Assembly: GCF_024323335.1 (NCBI RefSeq)
Contig: NC_066579.1
Coordinates: forward strand, 241,093,652 to 241,157,651
Reading direction: 5' to 3'
Length of the DNA: 64,000 nt
Origin: Lathyrus oleraceus
Taxonomy: Eukaryota > Streptophyta > Magnoliopsida > Fabales > Fabaceae
Shown here one piece after another: positions 44,262-54,701 of this stretch (position 1 is the stretch's first letter; every line of letters starts with the position of its first letter). The notes below the pieces were generated by a model. The model saw nothing but the letters and a program-made list of their open reading frames with translations. It had not been told where the DNA came from and made no database searches. The translations under genes were made by a program, and so were the position numbers.

Positions 44262-45960
44262 CTATGGTGCAGAGGTACCCTCATTCCCAACTTGCTTGTC
44301 TTTGGCCTTCGCCGTGGCGTCAACACTATTAGATTGGGTAATTGGTGGTGAGAATAGTCTACCACTTCTGGTGAATCGCCCGATTCCACCAACATTGTCC
44401 ACTGCGGGATCTTTTATTTCAACTTCAGGTTCAGATTTCTGATCCTGCACCTCTTCTATTTTCAGTGGCTGCTCAACTCTATGATCATGCGTGTACACAC
44501 TCCCCCCGTAATGCCAAGGAACGACCCTTTCGCTGGTGAAAGGTAAAGGACCAGGGGTCATGATGGTCATAATGGATTGATGCGGTCGCACTAGTGGTAC
44601 CGGTTGCGCTACTGGCACATTGATCTGAGCGGCCGGGTAGAAAATTATGATAGTGGCAACGTCACAGTCATACTCAGAAATCTCATTCATTGAAGTACAA
44701 ACATCCGAAACATCGGAATCAAGTTCAACAAATACATCAGAATCAAACACAATATTTGGAATATCAGCAACAACATCAGGAAAATTAATTACATCATTAG
44801 GAATTATAAAATCAACAGGAACAACATTCGTAAATTCTTCAACATCAACGACATCTTCAGAAAAGAGAGGATCAACATCTGCATTCTCAAACACCTCTTC
44901 AACAACCCCTTCAATAAACTTTTGGGCAGATAGGTCTTCAGCTCGGAGGATACCATCGTCAAGTAAGGCCTGGATGCCCTGCTGCAGCCTCACACAACCC
45001 CCGCTCTGTGCAACACAACCCAAACAACCGCTCCCGCAACCGGGGAAAACATCTGCCTTTAGCAAGTATTCTTTAATTTCTAACAGCGGAGTCTTCAATT
45101 TCAACACATCCTTGATTGGTTTGACTTCTCCTTCAACCATGTTAACATTTGCTCCACCATGCTGCGGCATAGGATTGTTGACAATATTAGGAGCCGACGC
45201 AAAGTTAATGGCCTTTGAGTCAATAAGGTCCTGAACTACGTGCTTAAAAGCTTTGCAGTTTTCAATAGTGTGGCCAGGGGCCCCAGAGTGGAACTCACAC
45301 CTAGCATTGGCGTCATAACCCACTGGAAGCCTGCCAATAGGAGGAGCCAAAGTGCGTAACTGCACAAGTTGCAACTGTTGAAGGTTGGGAAGCAACTGAG
45401 GGTACGACATCGGAAGAGTGTCGAAACGCCTATCCATCATCCTTTGTCCCTATCGGTAGGCAGGTCTGTTACCCTGTTGTTGTTGGTACTGATTTTGTTG
45501 ACGCTGGGGTTGTTGTTGTTGCACTGGTGTTGCAGCCGGAATGGTCACAGCTGCAACATAGGGTTACTGATGGTAATTCTGAAAATTGTTCCTTCGGTTA
45601 CCCCTGTTCTGATAAGGAGACACGAAATTTACATCCCCTTCTCTCCTCTTCTTTCCTCCTATGAACGGCTTCTTCGACCCTGAGGATGATCCAACCCCAC
45701 TTTGGATCTTACACGTCTTCAAGTAGTTCTCCACCCTCTCACCGGTAGAGACCACATCAGTAAAATTTGAGGCGTTGCAACCCATCAGACACTCCAAATA
45801 AGACTCGGGCAGTGTGTTCATAAACATGTTGGCCATCTCTTTTTCCAACATCGGAGGCTGAACACGAGAAGCCATCTCTATCCAGCGTTGAGCATACTCT
45901 TTGAAGCATTCATTGCTCTTGAGAGACATATTCTGGAGTTGAGTCCTGCCAGGTGCCATA
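44262..45960 (-). pseudogene. Element C: gag C-terminal two thirds
   Basis: Ogre-type Gag on the minus strand, starting within the Gag core at the chromovirus insertion point (45960). Visible parts: APGRTQLQNMSLKSNECFKE and YAQRWIEMASRVQPP, the basic linker, Q-rich stretch, LPMSYPQLLPNLQQL, the zinc-knuckle variant CEFHSGAPGHTIENC, and a long acidic region (about 44640-44900) rich in D, V and E that is longer than in element A. In-frame stops at 45564-45566 (TAA) and 45450-45452 (TAG) break it; TAG at 44262-44264 ends it before protease. It belongs to a different Ogre subfamily from element A, judging by the acidic insert and weak similarity of the linkers. Confidence 0.87.
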
Positions 45961-46087
45961 TGTAACACCCCAATAAAAATAAGATAATTATTTGATTTAA
46001 ATTAATATTATATTTATTAATTTAGTTAAATAATTGGAATTATTGGATTATTATTATTATTATTTTGGAATAATAATTATTGGAAAA

Positions 46088-46095
46088 TATATAAG
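46088..46095 (+). promoter_or_regulatory. Putative TATA box, chromovirus LTR1
   Basis: TATATAAG, kept at 52665-52672 in LTR2 and 59242-59249 in LTR3. If used, U3 is only about 160 bp and the R-U5 part about 1.9 kb. Confidence 0.55.
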
Positions 46096-46540
46096 TGTGA
46101 AGTAAGGAAAAAGAATCCCATTTGGTAAAAAGAGTTTTACGTGAAACAGAGAAGCGGCTGAAAAGTGGAAAGTGGAGAAAGGGCAAAGAGGAAGAGCAAG
46201 GGCAAAGGTTGGAGAAGAGAAAAGCTTGGAGCTTAGAGATTGCCGGATTAACTCAGGTAAGGGGGGTTTATCGTCGTTTAATGGGTATTATGGGTTAGCA
46301 TGTAATGGGTAGTGATAAGCCGTTGAATTGACCCTAATTGGGATTATGAATGCTGGAAAATTATGTTGGATAAACTGTGTTTAGGCTGTAATTGAATCTG
46401 TGTTTGGGTTAGTTATGAATTTCCGAACGTATAGCTTTTTACGGAATTGGAATCGGAGGTCCGGAAGTCCTCCAACGGCGGAAAATGCGGAGAATTCTGC
46501 ATTCTGCCTTGTGTTAGTGCAGGAACATCTTCTGTCTTGC

Positions 46541-46812
46541 GTTAACCGGTTAACCCAGGGTGTTAACCGGTTAACACTGTTATGTATTCTGAATAATTGC
46601 TGTTTTGTCTGCGTTAACCGGTTAACCCAGGGTGTTAACCGGTTAACACCGTTGTGATTGCTGAGATATTGCTGTTTGTGCTGCGTTAACCGGTTAACCC
46701 AGGGCGTTAACCGGTTAACCCAGGGCGTTAACCGGTTAACACTGTTAAGTTTTGGGCAGGAAGCGTGTTTGTGCTGCGTTAACCGGTTAACCCAGGGCGT
46801 TAACCGGTTAAC
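46541..46812 (+). repeat. Palindrome array GTTAACCGGTTAAC in LTR1, nine copies
   Basis: Nine copies of the perfect 14-bp palindrome GTTAACCGGTTAAC, in groups of 2, 2, 3 and 2. Neighbours inside a group are 21 bp apart through CCAGGG(C/T); groups are separated by about 30-45 bp of other sequence. Each is centred on CCGG. The reading-frame translation with repeated VNRLTQG is a by-product of this, not a protein. Confidence 0.93.
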
Positions 46813-47107
46813 ACTGTTGCAGAGTGGAAAAATTGTTAATTAAAATGTTGTGTGCCTAATTGATGGTTGCCTATATCGGTGTGTGATATAGTAGGGATTA
46901 TTTCCCGCTGTTTTGAGCAGTATAGGTATTAGTAGAGTGTGCTAATACTGTGTTTAATTATTTGACATGATATGATGTGTTGATACATGTGTTGATAATG
47001 TATGATGGTATGCATAATGTTGTGAATGAGTATGTTATGCATGTGTTGTGAATGGACTGTTTTATGGCTTAGAGAGTGAGCATCGGTCCATTGTGGATTA
47101 TTGTTGT

Positions 47108-47305
47108 GATGTTGCATTGTTAGGTGATTAGCGTGCATGATGTGGCCTTTATGGTGGTAGCTAATTCCCATGGTGAGGAATTAGTGATGTTAGTCATTTG
47201 GACTGTTTTTGATGTTGCATGCTAGGTGAATTAGCGTGCATAGCATGGCCCTTGGGGTGGTAGCTAATTCCCATGGTGAGGAATTAGTGATGTGAGTCAC
47301 TAGGT
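47108..47305 (+). repeat. 103-bp direct repeat with hairpin in LTR1
   Basis: GATGTTGCAT occurs at 47108 and 47211. Each unit contains TTAGCGTGCAT and the hairpin CTAATTCC/GGAATTAG with loop CATGGTGA (47161-47184 and 47264-47287). Outside the hairpin the two units differ; the hairpin is identical. Present in all three LTRs. Confidence 0.8.
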
Positions 47306-48003
47306 CTCAAATGAGTGGGACTGGTGAGCTTGGTAGCCGTACCTGGATTTGGTCGGTGAAGTTGAACTATATGTTCACGAATAGTCGGTACCGCATGCAT
47401 GGAGTCTCATTGCATAATATATGTGTAGTGTATAATATGAATGGATGTATTCCAATGTTATACGTGTGTTGTGTTGGCATTGAGCATGAGTATGATTTGT
47501 GTTGATATTGAGTATGATAATTGAGTTGATGTGCCGTTACTGAATGTGTGATACGATTAGGGTGATTAATGTGTTAAATTACTTAACATGACATGATATT
47601 CTATAATGCTTATTATATCGATTGAGGAACTCACCCTTACAACTATTTTTCAGGTAACGAGCAGTGATTGAGTAGAAGCTAATGCTTGGAGTCTAGTGTA
47701 GTCTCCTTAGTGGGTCATGCTCTGATAGATGTAACATCGGGAGGGAACATTTTAATTGTGTTGTTGATGTTTGTTGAACCAGTTTACATGTAGTATGTTA
47801 CATGTTTTGAATGATCGATTTGATCTCTATCCGCTGCGTATTGTGCAATACTTTATGTTTTGAGTTAAATAATGAGCATGACTAAATAGTATGACGAATG
47901 GTGCGAAATAAATGTGTGACACCCTTAATGGCATGATTACTCTGATTTATATGTTATTATTTTAATTAAATATTTGGGGTATTTTAGAAGGGTGTTACAT
48001 TAG

Positions 48004-48015
48004 TGGTATCAGAGC
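48004..48015 (+). other. Primer-binding site, chromovirus copy 1
   Basis: TGGTATCAGAGC, four bases after the LTR end. It is complementary to the 3' end of initiator tRNA-Met, the common primer of plant chromoviruses. Equal sites lie at 54581-54592 and 61137-61148. Confidence 0.93.
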
Positions 48016-48124
48016 ATAGTCGGTCGAGTCGAGTCGTAATTATTCTGTTTCCCCTGTACGGGATAGGTGTTGTGTAACCCTATCAGTACTTATTGTTTTA
48101 GCTTGTTGGGTTTTCAGAATAGAG

Positions 48125-51100
48125 ATGGCTGGAAGAGGTAGAGACGATGCTGCGATTGCTGAGGCTCTGGGTATGCTAGCTGGAGTACTTGGAGGGAATC
48201 CGAATGTCGTGGGAATGGGAGCTGCTCGTCAACTGAGTGAGTTTCAGAAGAACAATCCTCCAATGTTCAAGGGAGCATACGATCCAGATGGCGCTCAGAA
48301 GTGGTTGAAGGAGATAGAGAGAATCTTCCGAGTGACTGAGTGTGCCGATAACCAGAAGGTCAGGTTCGGTACGCATATGCTGTCAGAAGAGGCTGATGAT
48401 TGGTGGGTTGCTACCCGCACTGAGTTGGAAACCGCTGGGAATGCTGAGATCACTTGGGCTGTGTTCAGAGAGAGATTCCTGAGGAAGTACTTTCCAGAGG
48501 ATGTCAGAGGAAAGAAAGAGATAGAGTTCTTAGAATTGAAGCAGGGTAACAGGTCTGTTACTGAGTATGCTGCTAAGTTCACAGAGTTGTCAAAGTATTA
48601 CACTCCCTATAATGAGGCTGCTGGAGAATTTTCAAAATGTGTGAAGTTTGAGAACGGGTTACGTCCTGAGATCAAGCAGGCTATTGGGTATCAGCGGATT
48701 AGAGTGTTTTCTGATTTGGTGGACTGTTGCAGGATTTTTGAACAGGATACCAAGGCCAGAGCGGAAAGCTATCAGCAGAGGGTTGATAGGAAAGGCAAGA
48801 ATCAGAATGATCGTGGGAAACCGTATGCAGCTGGCAAAGGTTTCCAGAGACAGAGTGGGATGAAGAGGCCTAGTGGGGGAGACTCTAGTGCCCCTGCTAA
48901 GTGTTACAGATGTGGTCAGGCGGGACATCGTTTCCACGAGTGTACCAGTGCTGAGAAGAAGTGTTTCAAGTGTGGTAAAGGTGGTCATTTGGCTGCAGAG
49001 TGCCGGTTGAAGACTCTGACTTGTTTCAACTGTGGAGAGGTGGGTCATATCAGTCCACAGTGTCCTAAGCCGAAGAAAGAGAACCAGTCGGGAGGCAAGG
49101 TCTTTGCTTTATCGGGTTCTGAGGCTTCTGCAGATGATCGTTTGATCCGAGGTACGTGTTATATTAATGGCTTTCCTCTTGTAGCTATTATTGACACAGG
49201 TGCGACTCATTCCTTTATATCTTTGGACTGTGCTGTGAAACTTAAGTTAGAGATATCTGAGATGCATGGAAGTATGGTGATTGATACTCCTGCGAAGGGT
49301 TCAGTGACTACTACTTCAGTTTGTTTAAATTGTCCTTTGAGTATTTTTGGTAGAGACTTTGGGATAGACCTTGTGTGTCTTCCATTAGTGCAGATTGATG
49401 TTATCTTGGGTATGAACTGGTTGGTGTTTAACCGAGTTTCTATCAACTGTTTTGATAAGACTGTGATATTTCCTGAGATTGAGGAAGGTAAGGATTTGTT
49501 TCTATCAGCAAGGCAGGTGAATGAGGAAGTAGCAGGTGGGGCAGAGTTGTTTATGCTGTTAGCGACTTTGGAGGCTAAAGATAAACTGGTGATTGGCGAT
49601 CTAGCCGTGGTGTGTGATTTTCCTGATGTGTTTCCAGAAGAAGTGAATGAATTGCCGCCAGAGCGTGAAGTTGAATTCTCGATTGATTTGGTACCTGGTA
49701 CTAGACCGATATCGATGGCTCCGTACCGTATGTCTGCTGTTGAGTTAGCTGAATTGAAGAGTCAGCTGGAAGATCTGTTGGATAAGAAATTTATTCGTCC
49801 GAGTGTGTCACCGTGGGGTGCACCAGTGTTATTGGTTAAGAAGAAAGAAGGTACTATGAGGTTGTGTGTGGACTACAGGCAACTGAATAAAGTGACGATC
49901 AAGAATCAGTATCCTTTGCCGAGGATTGATGATTTGATGGATCAATTGGTTGGTGCGAGTGTGTTCAGCAAGATAGATTTGAGATCTGGGTATCATCAGA
50001 TACGTGTGAAAACTGAGGATATTCAGAAGACTGCTTTCAGAACAAGGTATGGACATTATGAGTATTCTGTAATGCCTTTTGGTGTGACTAATGCGCCTGG
50101 AGTATTCATGGAGTATATGAATAGGATTTTCCATCCGTACCTAGACAAGTTTGTTGTGGTGTTTATTGATGACATTTTGGTGTATTCGAAATCTGAAGAA
50201 GAGCATGTTGAGCATTTGAGAGTGGTTTTAGAAGTTCTACGAGAAAAGAAGTTATTTGCTAAACTATCCAAGTGTGAATTTTGGTTAGAGGAGGTTAGTT
50301 TTCTTGGTCATGTGATTTCAAGAGGTGGTGTTGTTGTTGATCCTTCTAAGATAGAAGCGGTGTCTAAGTGGGAAGCTCCGAAGTCTGTTGCTGAGATTCG
50401 AAGTTTCCTTGGATTGGCTGGTTACTATAGGAAATTCATTGAGGGATTTTCTAAGTTGGCGTTACCGTTGACGATGTTGACTAGAAAGGGGCAAGCATTT
50501 GTTTGGGACTCAAAATGTGAAGAAGGTTTCCAAGAGTTAAAGAGAAGGTTGACTACTACTCCTATTCTGATATTACCGAGTTCGTCGGAATCATTTGAGG
50601 TTTACTGTGATGCTTCATTGTTGGGTTTGGGTGGTGTGTTGATGCAGAATAAGCAGGTTATAGCTTATGCTTCGAGACAACTGAGGATTCATGAAAGGAA
50701 CTATCCGACACACGATTTAGAGTTGGCAGCTGTGGTATTTGTTCTGAAGTTATGGAGGCATTACTTGTATGGGTCAAGATTTGAGGTTTTCAGTGACCAT
50801 AAGAGTTTAAAGTATTTGTTTGATCAGAAAGAGCTGAATATGAGACAGAGGAGATGGTTAGAGTTTCTGAAGGATTATGACTTTGGTTTGAATTACCATC
50901 CGGGTAAAGCAAACATAGTGGCTGATGCATTGAGTCGGAAATCATTGCATATGTCTATGTTAATGGTTAGGGAATTGGATTTAATTGAGCAGTTTAGAGA
51001 CTTGAGTTTGGTGTGTGAGAGTACTCACAATAGTGTTAAATTGGGAATGTTGAAGTTAACGAGTGGTATTCTGGATGAGATTAGAGAGGGTCAGAAATCC

Positions 51101-52495
51101 GATGTGCTTTTGGTTGATAAGTTGACTCTAGTGAATCAAGGTCAAGGTGGTGAATTCAGAGTTGATGAGAATGGTGTTTTGAAATTTGGTAATCGGGTGT
51201 GTATTCCGGATGTTACCGAACTTAAGAAGAGTATTCTTGAGGAAGGACATCGTAGTGGCCTGAGTATTCATCCTGGAGCTACAAAGATGTATCATGATTT
51301 GAAAAAGTTATTTTGGTGGCCGGGAATGAAAAGAGAAATTGCGAGTTTTGTTTATTCCTGTTTGACTTGTCAGAAGTCAAAGATTGAGCATCAGAAGCCG
51401 TCTGGGCTAATGCAACCGTTGGCTATTCCAGAGTGGAAGTGGGATAGTATCAGTATGGATTTTGTTTCGGGTTTACCGAGGACAAGTAGGAATTTTGAAG
51501 CTATTTGGGTGATTGTTGACAGATTGACGAAATCGGCTCATTTCATTCCGATCAGAATGGATTATCCGTTAGAGAGATTAGCCGAGTTGTATATTGAGAA
51601 GATTGTAAGTTTGCATGGTATTCCGTCGAGTATTGTTTCGGACAGAGATCCTAGATTTACATCAAAGTTTTGGGAAGGTTTGCAGAAGGCTTTGGGAACT
51701 AAGCTGAGATTGAGTTCTGCATATCATCCGCAGACTGATGGTCAGACTGAGAGGACGATTCAGTCACTAGAGGATCTTTTGAGGGCTTGTGTTTTGGAAA
51801 AGGGAGGTGCTTGGGATTGTTATTTGCCTTTGATTGAGTTTACCTACAACAATAGTTTTCATTCGAGCATTGGTATGGCACCGTTTGAAGCTTTGTATGG
51901 TAGGAGATGTCGGACACCTTTATGTTGGTATGAGTCCGGTGAGAGTGCTGTGGTTGGACCGGAGATTGTTCAACAAACCACGGAAAAGATTAAGATGATT
52001 CAGGAGAAGATGAGAATTGCTCAGAGTCGTCAGAAGAGTTATCACGACAAGAGGAGGAAGTCACTTGAGTTTCAAGAGGGAGATCATGTGTTTCTTCGTG
52101 TCACTCCGATAACTGGTGTTGGTCGAGCTTTGAAGTCGAAGAAGTTGACACCTCGATTTATTGGTCCTTATCAGATTTTGGAGAGGATAGGGGAGGTAGC
52201 CTATCGTATCGCTTTACCGCCGTCGCTTGCGAATTTGCATGAGGTTTTTCATGTGTCTCAGCTGAGGAGGTACATTCATGATCCGTCGCATGTAGTCCAA
52301 ATAGATGATGTACAGGTGAGAGATAACCTGACTGTTGAAACATCACCTATGAGGATTGAGGATCGAGAGTTGAAGCAGTTGTGGGGTAAAGAGATTGCCT
52401 TGGTGAAGGTAGCTTGGGGAGGACCAGCAGGTGGCAATGTGACTTGGGAACTGGAGAGTCAGATGAAGGAGTCTTATCCGGAGTTATTCGCTTGA
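48125..52495 (+). CDS. Chromovirus gag-pol polyprotein, copy 1, intact, with C-terminal chromodomain
   Basis: A single open frame of 1456 codons starting 110 bp after the PBS (AGAGATGGCTGG). Gag: core about residues 35-235 ([24 protein letters not shown]), then three CX2CX4HX4C zinc knuckles at 260, 280 and 300. Protease: [12 protein letters not shown], catalytic D357. [33 protein letters not shown] with the metal-binding D682-D683. RNase H: YCDAS (D829), [19 protein letters not shown]. Integrase: zinc-binding H/H then CLTCQKSK, catalytic D1112, D1173 and E1209 (35 residues between the last two), GPYQIL at about 1347. Chromodomain about 1390-1456 ([29 protein letters not shown]), expected to guide insertion by binding marked chromatin. 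All catalytic residues are in place, so this copy may be functional. Tekay/Del assignment is by motif resemblance. Confidence 0.95.
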   Translation: MAGRGRDDAAIAEALGMLAGVLGGNPNVVGMGAARQLSEFQKNNPPMFKGAYDPDGAQKWLKEIERIFRVTECADNQKVRFGTHMLSEEADDWWVATRTELETAGNAEITWAVFRERFLRKYFPEDVRGKKEIEFLELKQGNRSVTEYAAKFTELSKYYTPYNEAAGEFSKCVKFENGLRPEIKQAIGYQRIRVFSDLVDCCRIFEQDTKARAESYQQRVDRKGKNQNDRGKPYAAGKGFQRQSGMKRPSGGDSSAPAKCYRCGQAGHRFHECTSAEKKCFKCGKGGHLAAECRLKTLTCFNCGEVGHISPQCPKPKKENQSGGKVFALSGSEASADDRLIRGTCYINGFPLVAIIDTGATHSFISLDCAVKLKLEISEMHGSMVIDTPAKGSVTTTSVCLNCPLSIFGRDFGIDLVCLPLVQIDVILGMNWLVFNRVSINCFDKTVIFPEIEEGKDLFLSARQVNEEVAGGAELFMLLATLEAKDKLVIGDLAVVCDFPDVFPEEVNELPPEREVEFSIDLVPGTRPISMAPYRMSAVELAELKSQLEDLLDKKFIRPSVSPWGAPVLLVKKKEGTMRLCVDYRQLNKVTIKNQYPLPRIDDLMDQLVGASVFSKIDLRSGYHQIRVKTEDIQKTAFRTRYGHYEYSVMPFGVTNAPGVFMEYMNRIFHPYLDKFVVVFIDDILVYSKSEEEHVEHLRVVLEVLREKKLFAKLSKCEFWLEEVSFLGHVISRGGVVVDPSKIEAVSKWEAPKSVAEIRSFLGLAGYYRKFIEGFSKLALPLTMLTRKGQAFVWDSKCEEGFQELKRRLTTTPILILPSSSESFEVYCDASLLGLGGVLMQNKQVIAYASRQLRIHERNYPTHDLELAAVVFVLKLWRHYLYGSRFEVFSDHKSLKYLFDQKELNMRQRRWLEFLKDYDFGLNYHPGKANIVADALSRKSLHMSMLMVRELDLIEQFRDLSLVCESTHNSVKLGMLKLTSGILDEIREGQKSDVLLVDKLTLVNQGQGGEFRVDENGVLKFGNRVCIPDVTELKKSILEEGHRSGLSIHPGATKMYHDLKKLFWWPGMKREIASFVYSCLTCQKSKIEHQKPSGLMQPLAIPEWKWDSISMDFVSGLPRTSRNFEAIWVIVDRLTKSAHFIPIRMDYPLERLAELYIEKIVSLHGIPSSIVSDRDPRFTSKFWEGLQKALGTKLRLSSAYHPQTDGQTERTIQSLEDLLRACVLEKGGAWDCYLPLIEFTYNNSFHSSIGMAPFEALYGRRCRTPLCWYESGESAVVGPEIVQQTTEKIKMIQEKMRIAQSRQKSYHDKRRKSLEFQEGDHVFLRVTPITGVGRALKSKKLTPRFIGPYQILERIGEVAYRIALPPSLANLHEVFHVSQLRRYIHDPSHVVQIDDVQVRDNLTVETSPMRIEDRELKQLWGKEIALVKVAWGGPAGGNVTWELESQMKESYPELFA

Positions 52496-52524
52496 GGTAT
52501 GTTTTCGAGGACGAAAACTCTTTT

Positions 52525-52537
52525 AGTGGGGGAGAGT
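52525..52537 (+). other. Polypurine tract, chromovirus copy 1
   Basis: AGTGGGGGAGAGT directly before LTR2; the same before LTR3 at 59102-59114. Confidence 0.88.
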
Positions 52538-54576
52538 TGTAACACCCCAATAAAAATAAGATAATTATTTGATTTAAATTAATATTATATTTATTAATTT
52601 AGTTAAATAATTGGAATTATTGGATTATTATTATTATTATTTTGGAATAATAATTATTGGAAAATATATAAGTGTGAAGTAAGGAAAAAGAATCCCATTT
52701 GGTAAAAAGAGTTTTACGTGAAACAGAGAAGCGGCTGAAAAGTGGAAAGTGGAGAAAGGGCAAAGAGGAAGAGCAAGGGCAAAGGTTGGAGAAGAGAAAA
52801 GCTTGGAGCTTAGAGATTGCCGGATTAACTCAGGTAAGGGGGGTTTATCGTCGTTTAATGGGTATTATGGGTTAGCATGTAATGGGTAGTGATAAGCCGT
52901 TGAATTGACCCTAATTGGGATTATGAATGCTGGAAAATTATGTTGGATAAACTGTGTTTAGGCTGTAATTGAATCTGTGTTTGGGTTAGTTATGAATTTC
53001 CGAACGTATAGCTTTTTACGGAATTGGAATCGGAGGTCCGGAAGTCCTCCAACGGCGGAAAATGCGGAGAATTCTGCATTCTGCCTTGTGTTAGTGCAGG
53101 AACAGCTTCTGTCTTGCGTTAACCGGTTAACCCAGGGTGTTAACCGGTTAACACTGTTATGTATTCTGAATAATTGCTGTTTTGTCTGCGTTAACCGGTT
53201 AACCCAGGGTGTTAACCGGTTAACACCGTTGTGATTGCTGAGATATTGCTGTTTGTGCTGCGTTAACCGGTTAACCCAGGGCGTTAACCGGTTAACCCAG
53301 GGCGTTAACCGGTTAACACTGTTAAGTTTTGGGCAGGAAGCGTGTTTGTGCTGCGTTAACCGGTTAACCCAGGGCGTTAACCGGTTAACACTGTTGCAGA
53401 GTGGAAAAATTGTTAATTAAAATGTTGTGTGCCTAATTGATGGTTGCCTATATCGGTGTGTGATATAGTAGGGATTATTTCCCGCTGTTTTGAGCAGTAT
53501 AGGTATTAGTAGAGTGTGCTAATACTGTGTTTAATTATTTGACATGATATGATGTGTTGATACATGTGTTGATAATGTATGATGGTATGCATAATGTTGT
53601 GAATGAGTATGTTATGCATGTGTTGTGAATGGACTGTTTTATGGCTTAGAGAGTGAGCATCGGTCCATTGTGGATTATTGTTGTGATGTTGCATTGTTAG
53701 GTGATTAGCGTGCATGATGTGGCCTTTATGGTGGTAGCTAATTCCCATGGTGAGGAATTAGTGATGTTAGTCATTTGGACTGTTTTTGATGTTGCATGCT
53801 AGGTGAATTAGCGTGCATAGCATGGCCCTTGGGGTGGTAGCTAATTCCCATGGTGAGGAATTAGTGATGTGAGTCACTAGGTCTCAAATGAGTGGGACTG
53901 GTGAGCTTGGTAGCCGTACCTGGATTTGGTCGGTGAAGTTGAACTATATGTTCACGAATAGTCGGTACCGCATGCATGGAGTCTCATTGCATAATATATG
54001 TGTAGTGTATAATATGAATGGATGTATTCCAATGTTATACGTGTGTTGTGTTGGCATTGAGCATGAGTATGATTTGTGTTGATATTGAGTATGATAATTG
54101 AGTTGATGTGCCGTTACTGAATGTGTGATACGATTAGGGTGATTAATGTGTTAAATTACTTAACATGACATGATATTCTATAATGCTTATTATATCGATT
54201 GAGGAACTCACCCTTACAACTATTTTTCAGGTAACGAGCAGTGATTGAGTAGAAGCTAATGCTTGGAGTCTAGTGTAGTCTCCTTAGTGGGTCATGCTCT
54301 GATAGATGTAACATCGGGAGGGAACATTTTAATTGTGTTGTTGATGTTTGTTGAACCAGTTTACATGTAGTATGTTACATGTTTTGAATGATCGATTTGA
54401 TCTCTATCCGCTGCGTATTGTGCAATACTTTATGTTTTGAGTTAAATAATGAGCATGACTAAATAGTATGACGAATGGTGCGAAATAAATGTGTGACACC
54501 CTTAATGGCATGATTACTCTGATTTATATGTTATTATTTTAATTAAATATTTGGGGTATTTTAGAAGGGTGTTACA
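52538..54576 (+). repeat. Chromovirus LTR2 (2039 bp), shared by copies 1 and 2
   Basis: Same length as LTR1 and almost identical. It is preceded by the PPT of copy 1 and followed by the PBS of copy 2 (54581-54592), so it serves as the 3' LTR of one and the 5' LTR of the other. The nine-copy palindrome array is at 53118-53389. Confidence 0.94.
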
Positions 54577-54580
54577 TTAG

Positions 54581-54592
54581 TGGTATCAGAGC
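54581..54592 (+). other. Primer-binding site, chromovirus copy 2
   Basis: TGGTATCAGAGC, in the same position relative to LTR2. Confidence 0.92.
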
Positions 54593-54701
54593 ATAGTCGG
54601 TCGAGTCGAGTCGTAATTATTCTGTTTCCCCTGTACGGGATAGGTGTTGTGTAACCCTATCAGTACTTATTGTTTTAGCTTGTTGGGTTTTCAGAATAGA
54701 G

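Larger units (their letters stand above)
46257..47653 (+). other. Possible leader intron inside chromovirus LTR1
   Basis: CAG|GTAAGG (GT at 46257) is a near-ideal donor about 160 bp after the TATA box, and TATTTTTCAG|G (ending 47653) a good acceptor; the span of 1397 bases holds the palindrome array and the 103-bp repeat. Present in all three LTRs. Splicing is inferred from motifs only, and many such pairs arise by chance. Confidence 0.35.
45961..47999 (+). repeat. Chromovirus LTR1 (2039 bp)
   Basis: It starts TGTAACACCC and ends GGGTGTTACA, a perfect 10-bp terminal inverted repeat. TATA-like TATATAAG at 46088-46095, only 127 bp from the start, so most of the LTR would be transcribed. Then follow a donor-like CAG|GTAAGG at 46257, a palindrome array (46541-46812), an imperfect 103-bp direct repeat (47108-47305), and an acceptor-like TTTTTCAG ending at 47653. 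It differs from LTR2 at very few places (for example CATC against CAGC near 46526). Confidence 0.93.

Noticed and set aside
46541..46812. CRISPR-like appearance of regularly spaced palindromes
   Set aside because: Spacers are themselves repeated, too short and irregular, and the context is a plant retrotransposon LTR.
46400..46843. Frames with repeated CVNRLTQGVNRLT, looking like a short-repeat protein
   Set aside because: They are translations of the palindrome array in the chromovirus LTR; the two frames are split by a stop, have no gene context, and the same sequence recurs at each LTR.
47161..47305. Possible target duplication or small inverted-repeat element within the LTR
   Set aside because: The hairpin recurs in both 103-bp units and in all LTRs, so it is part of the LTR and not a later insertion.
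48176..50271. Minus-strand frames repeated in all three chromovirus copies
   Set aside because: Antisense shadows of the intact gag-pol; their repetition follows from the array and is no independent evidence.
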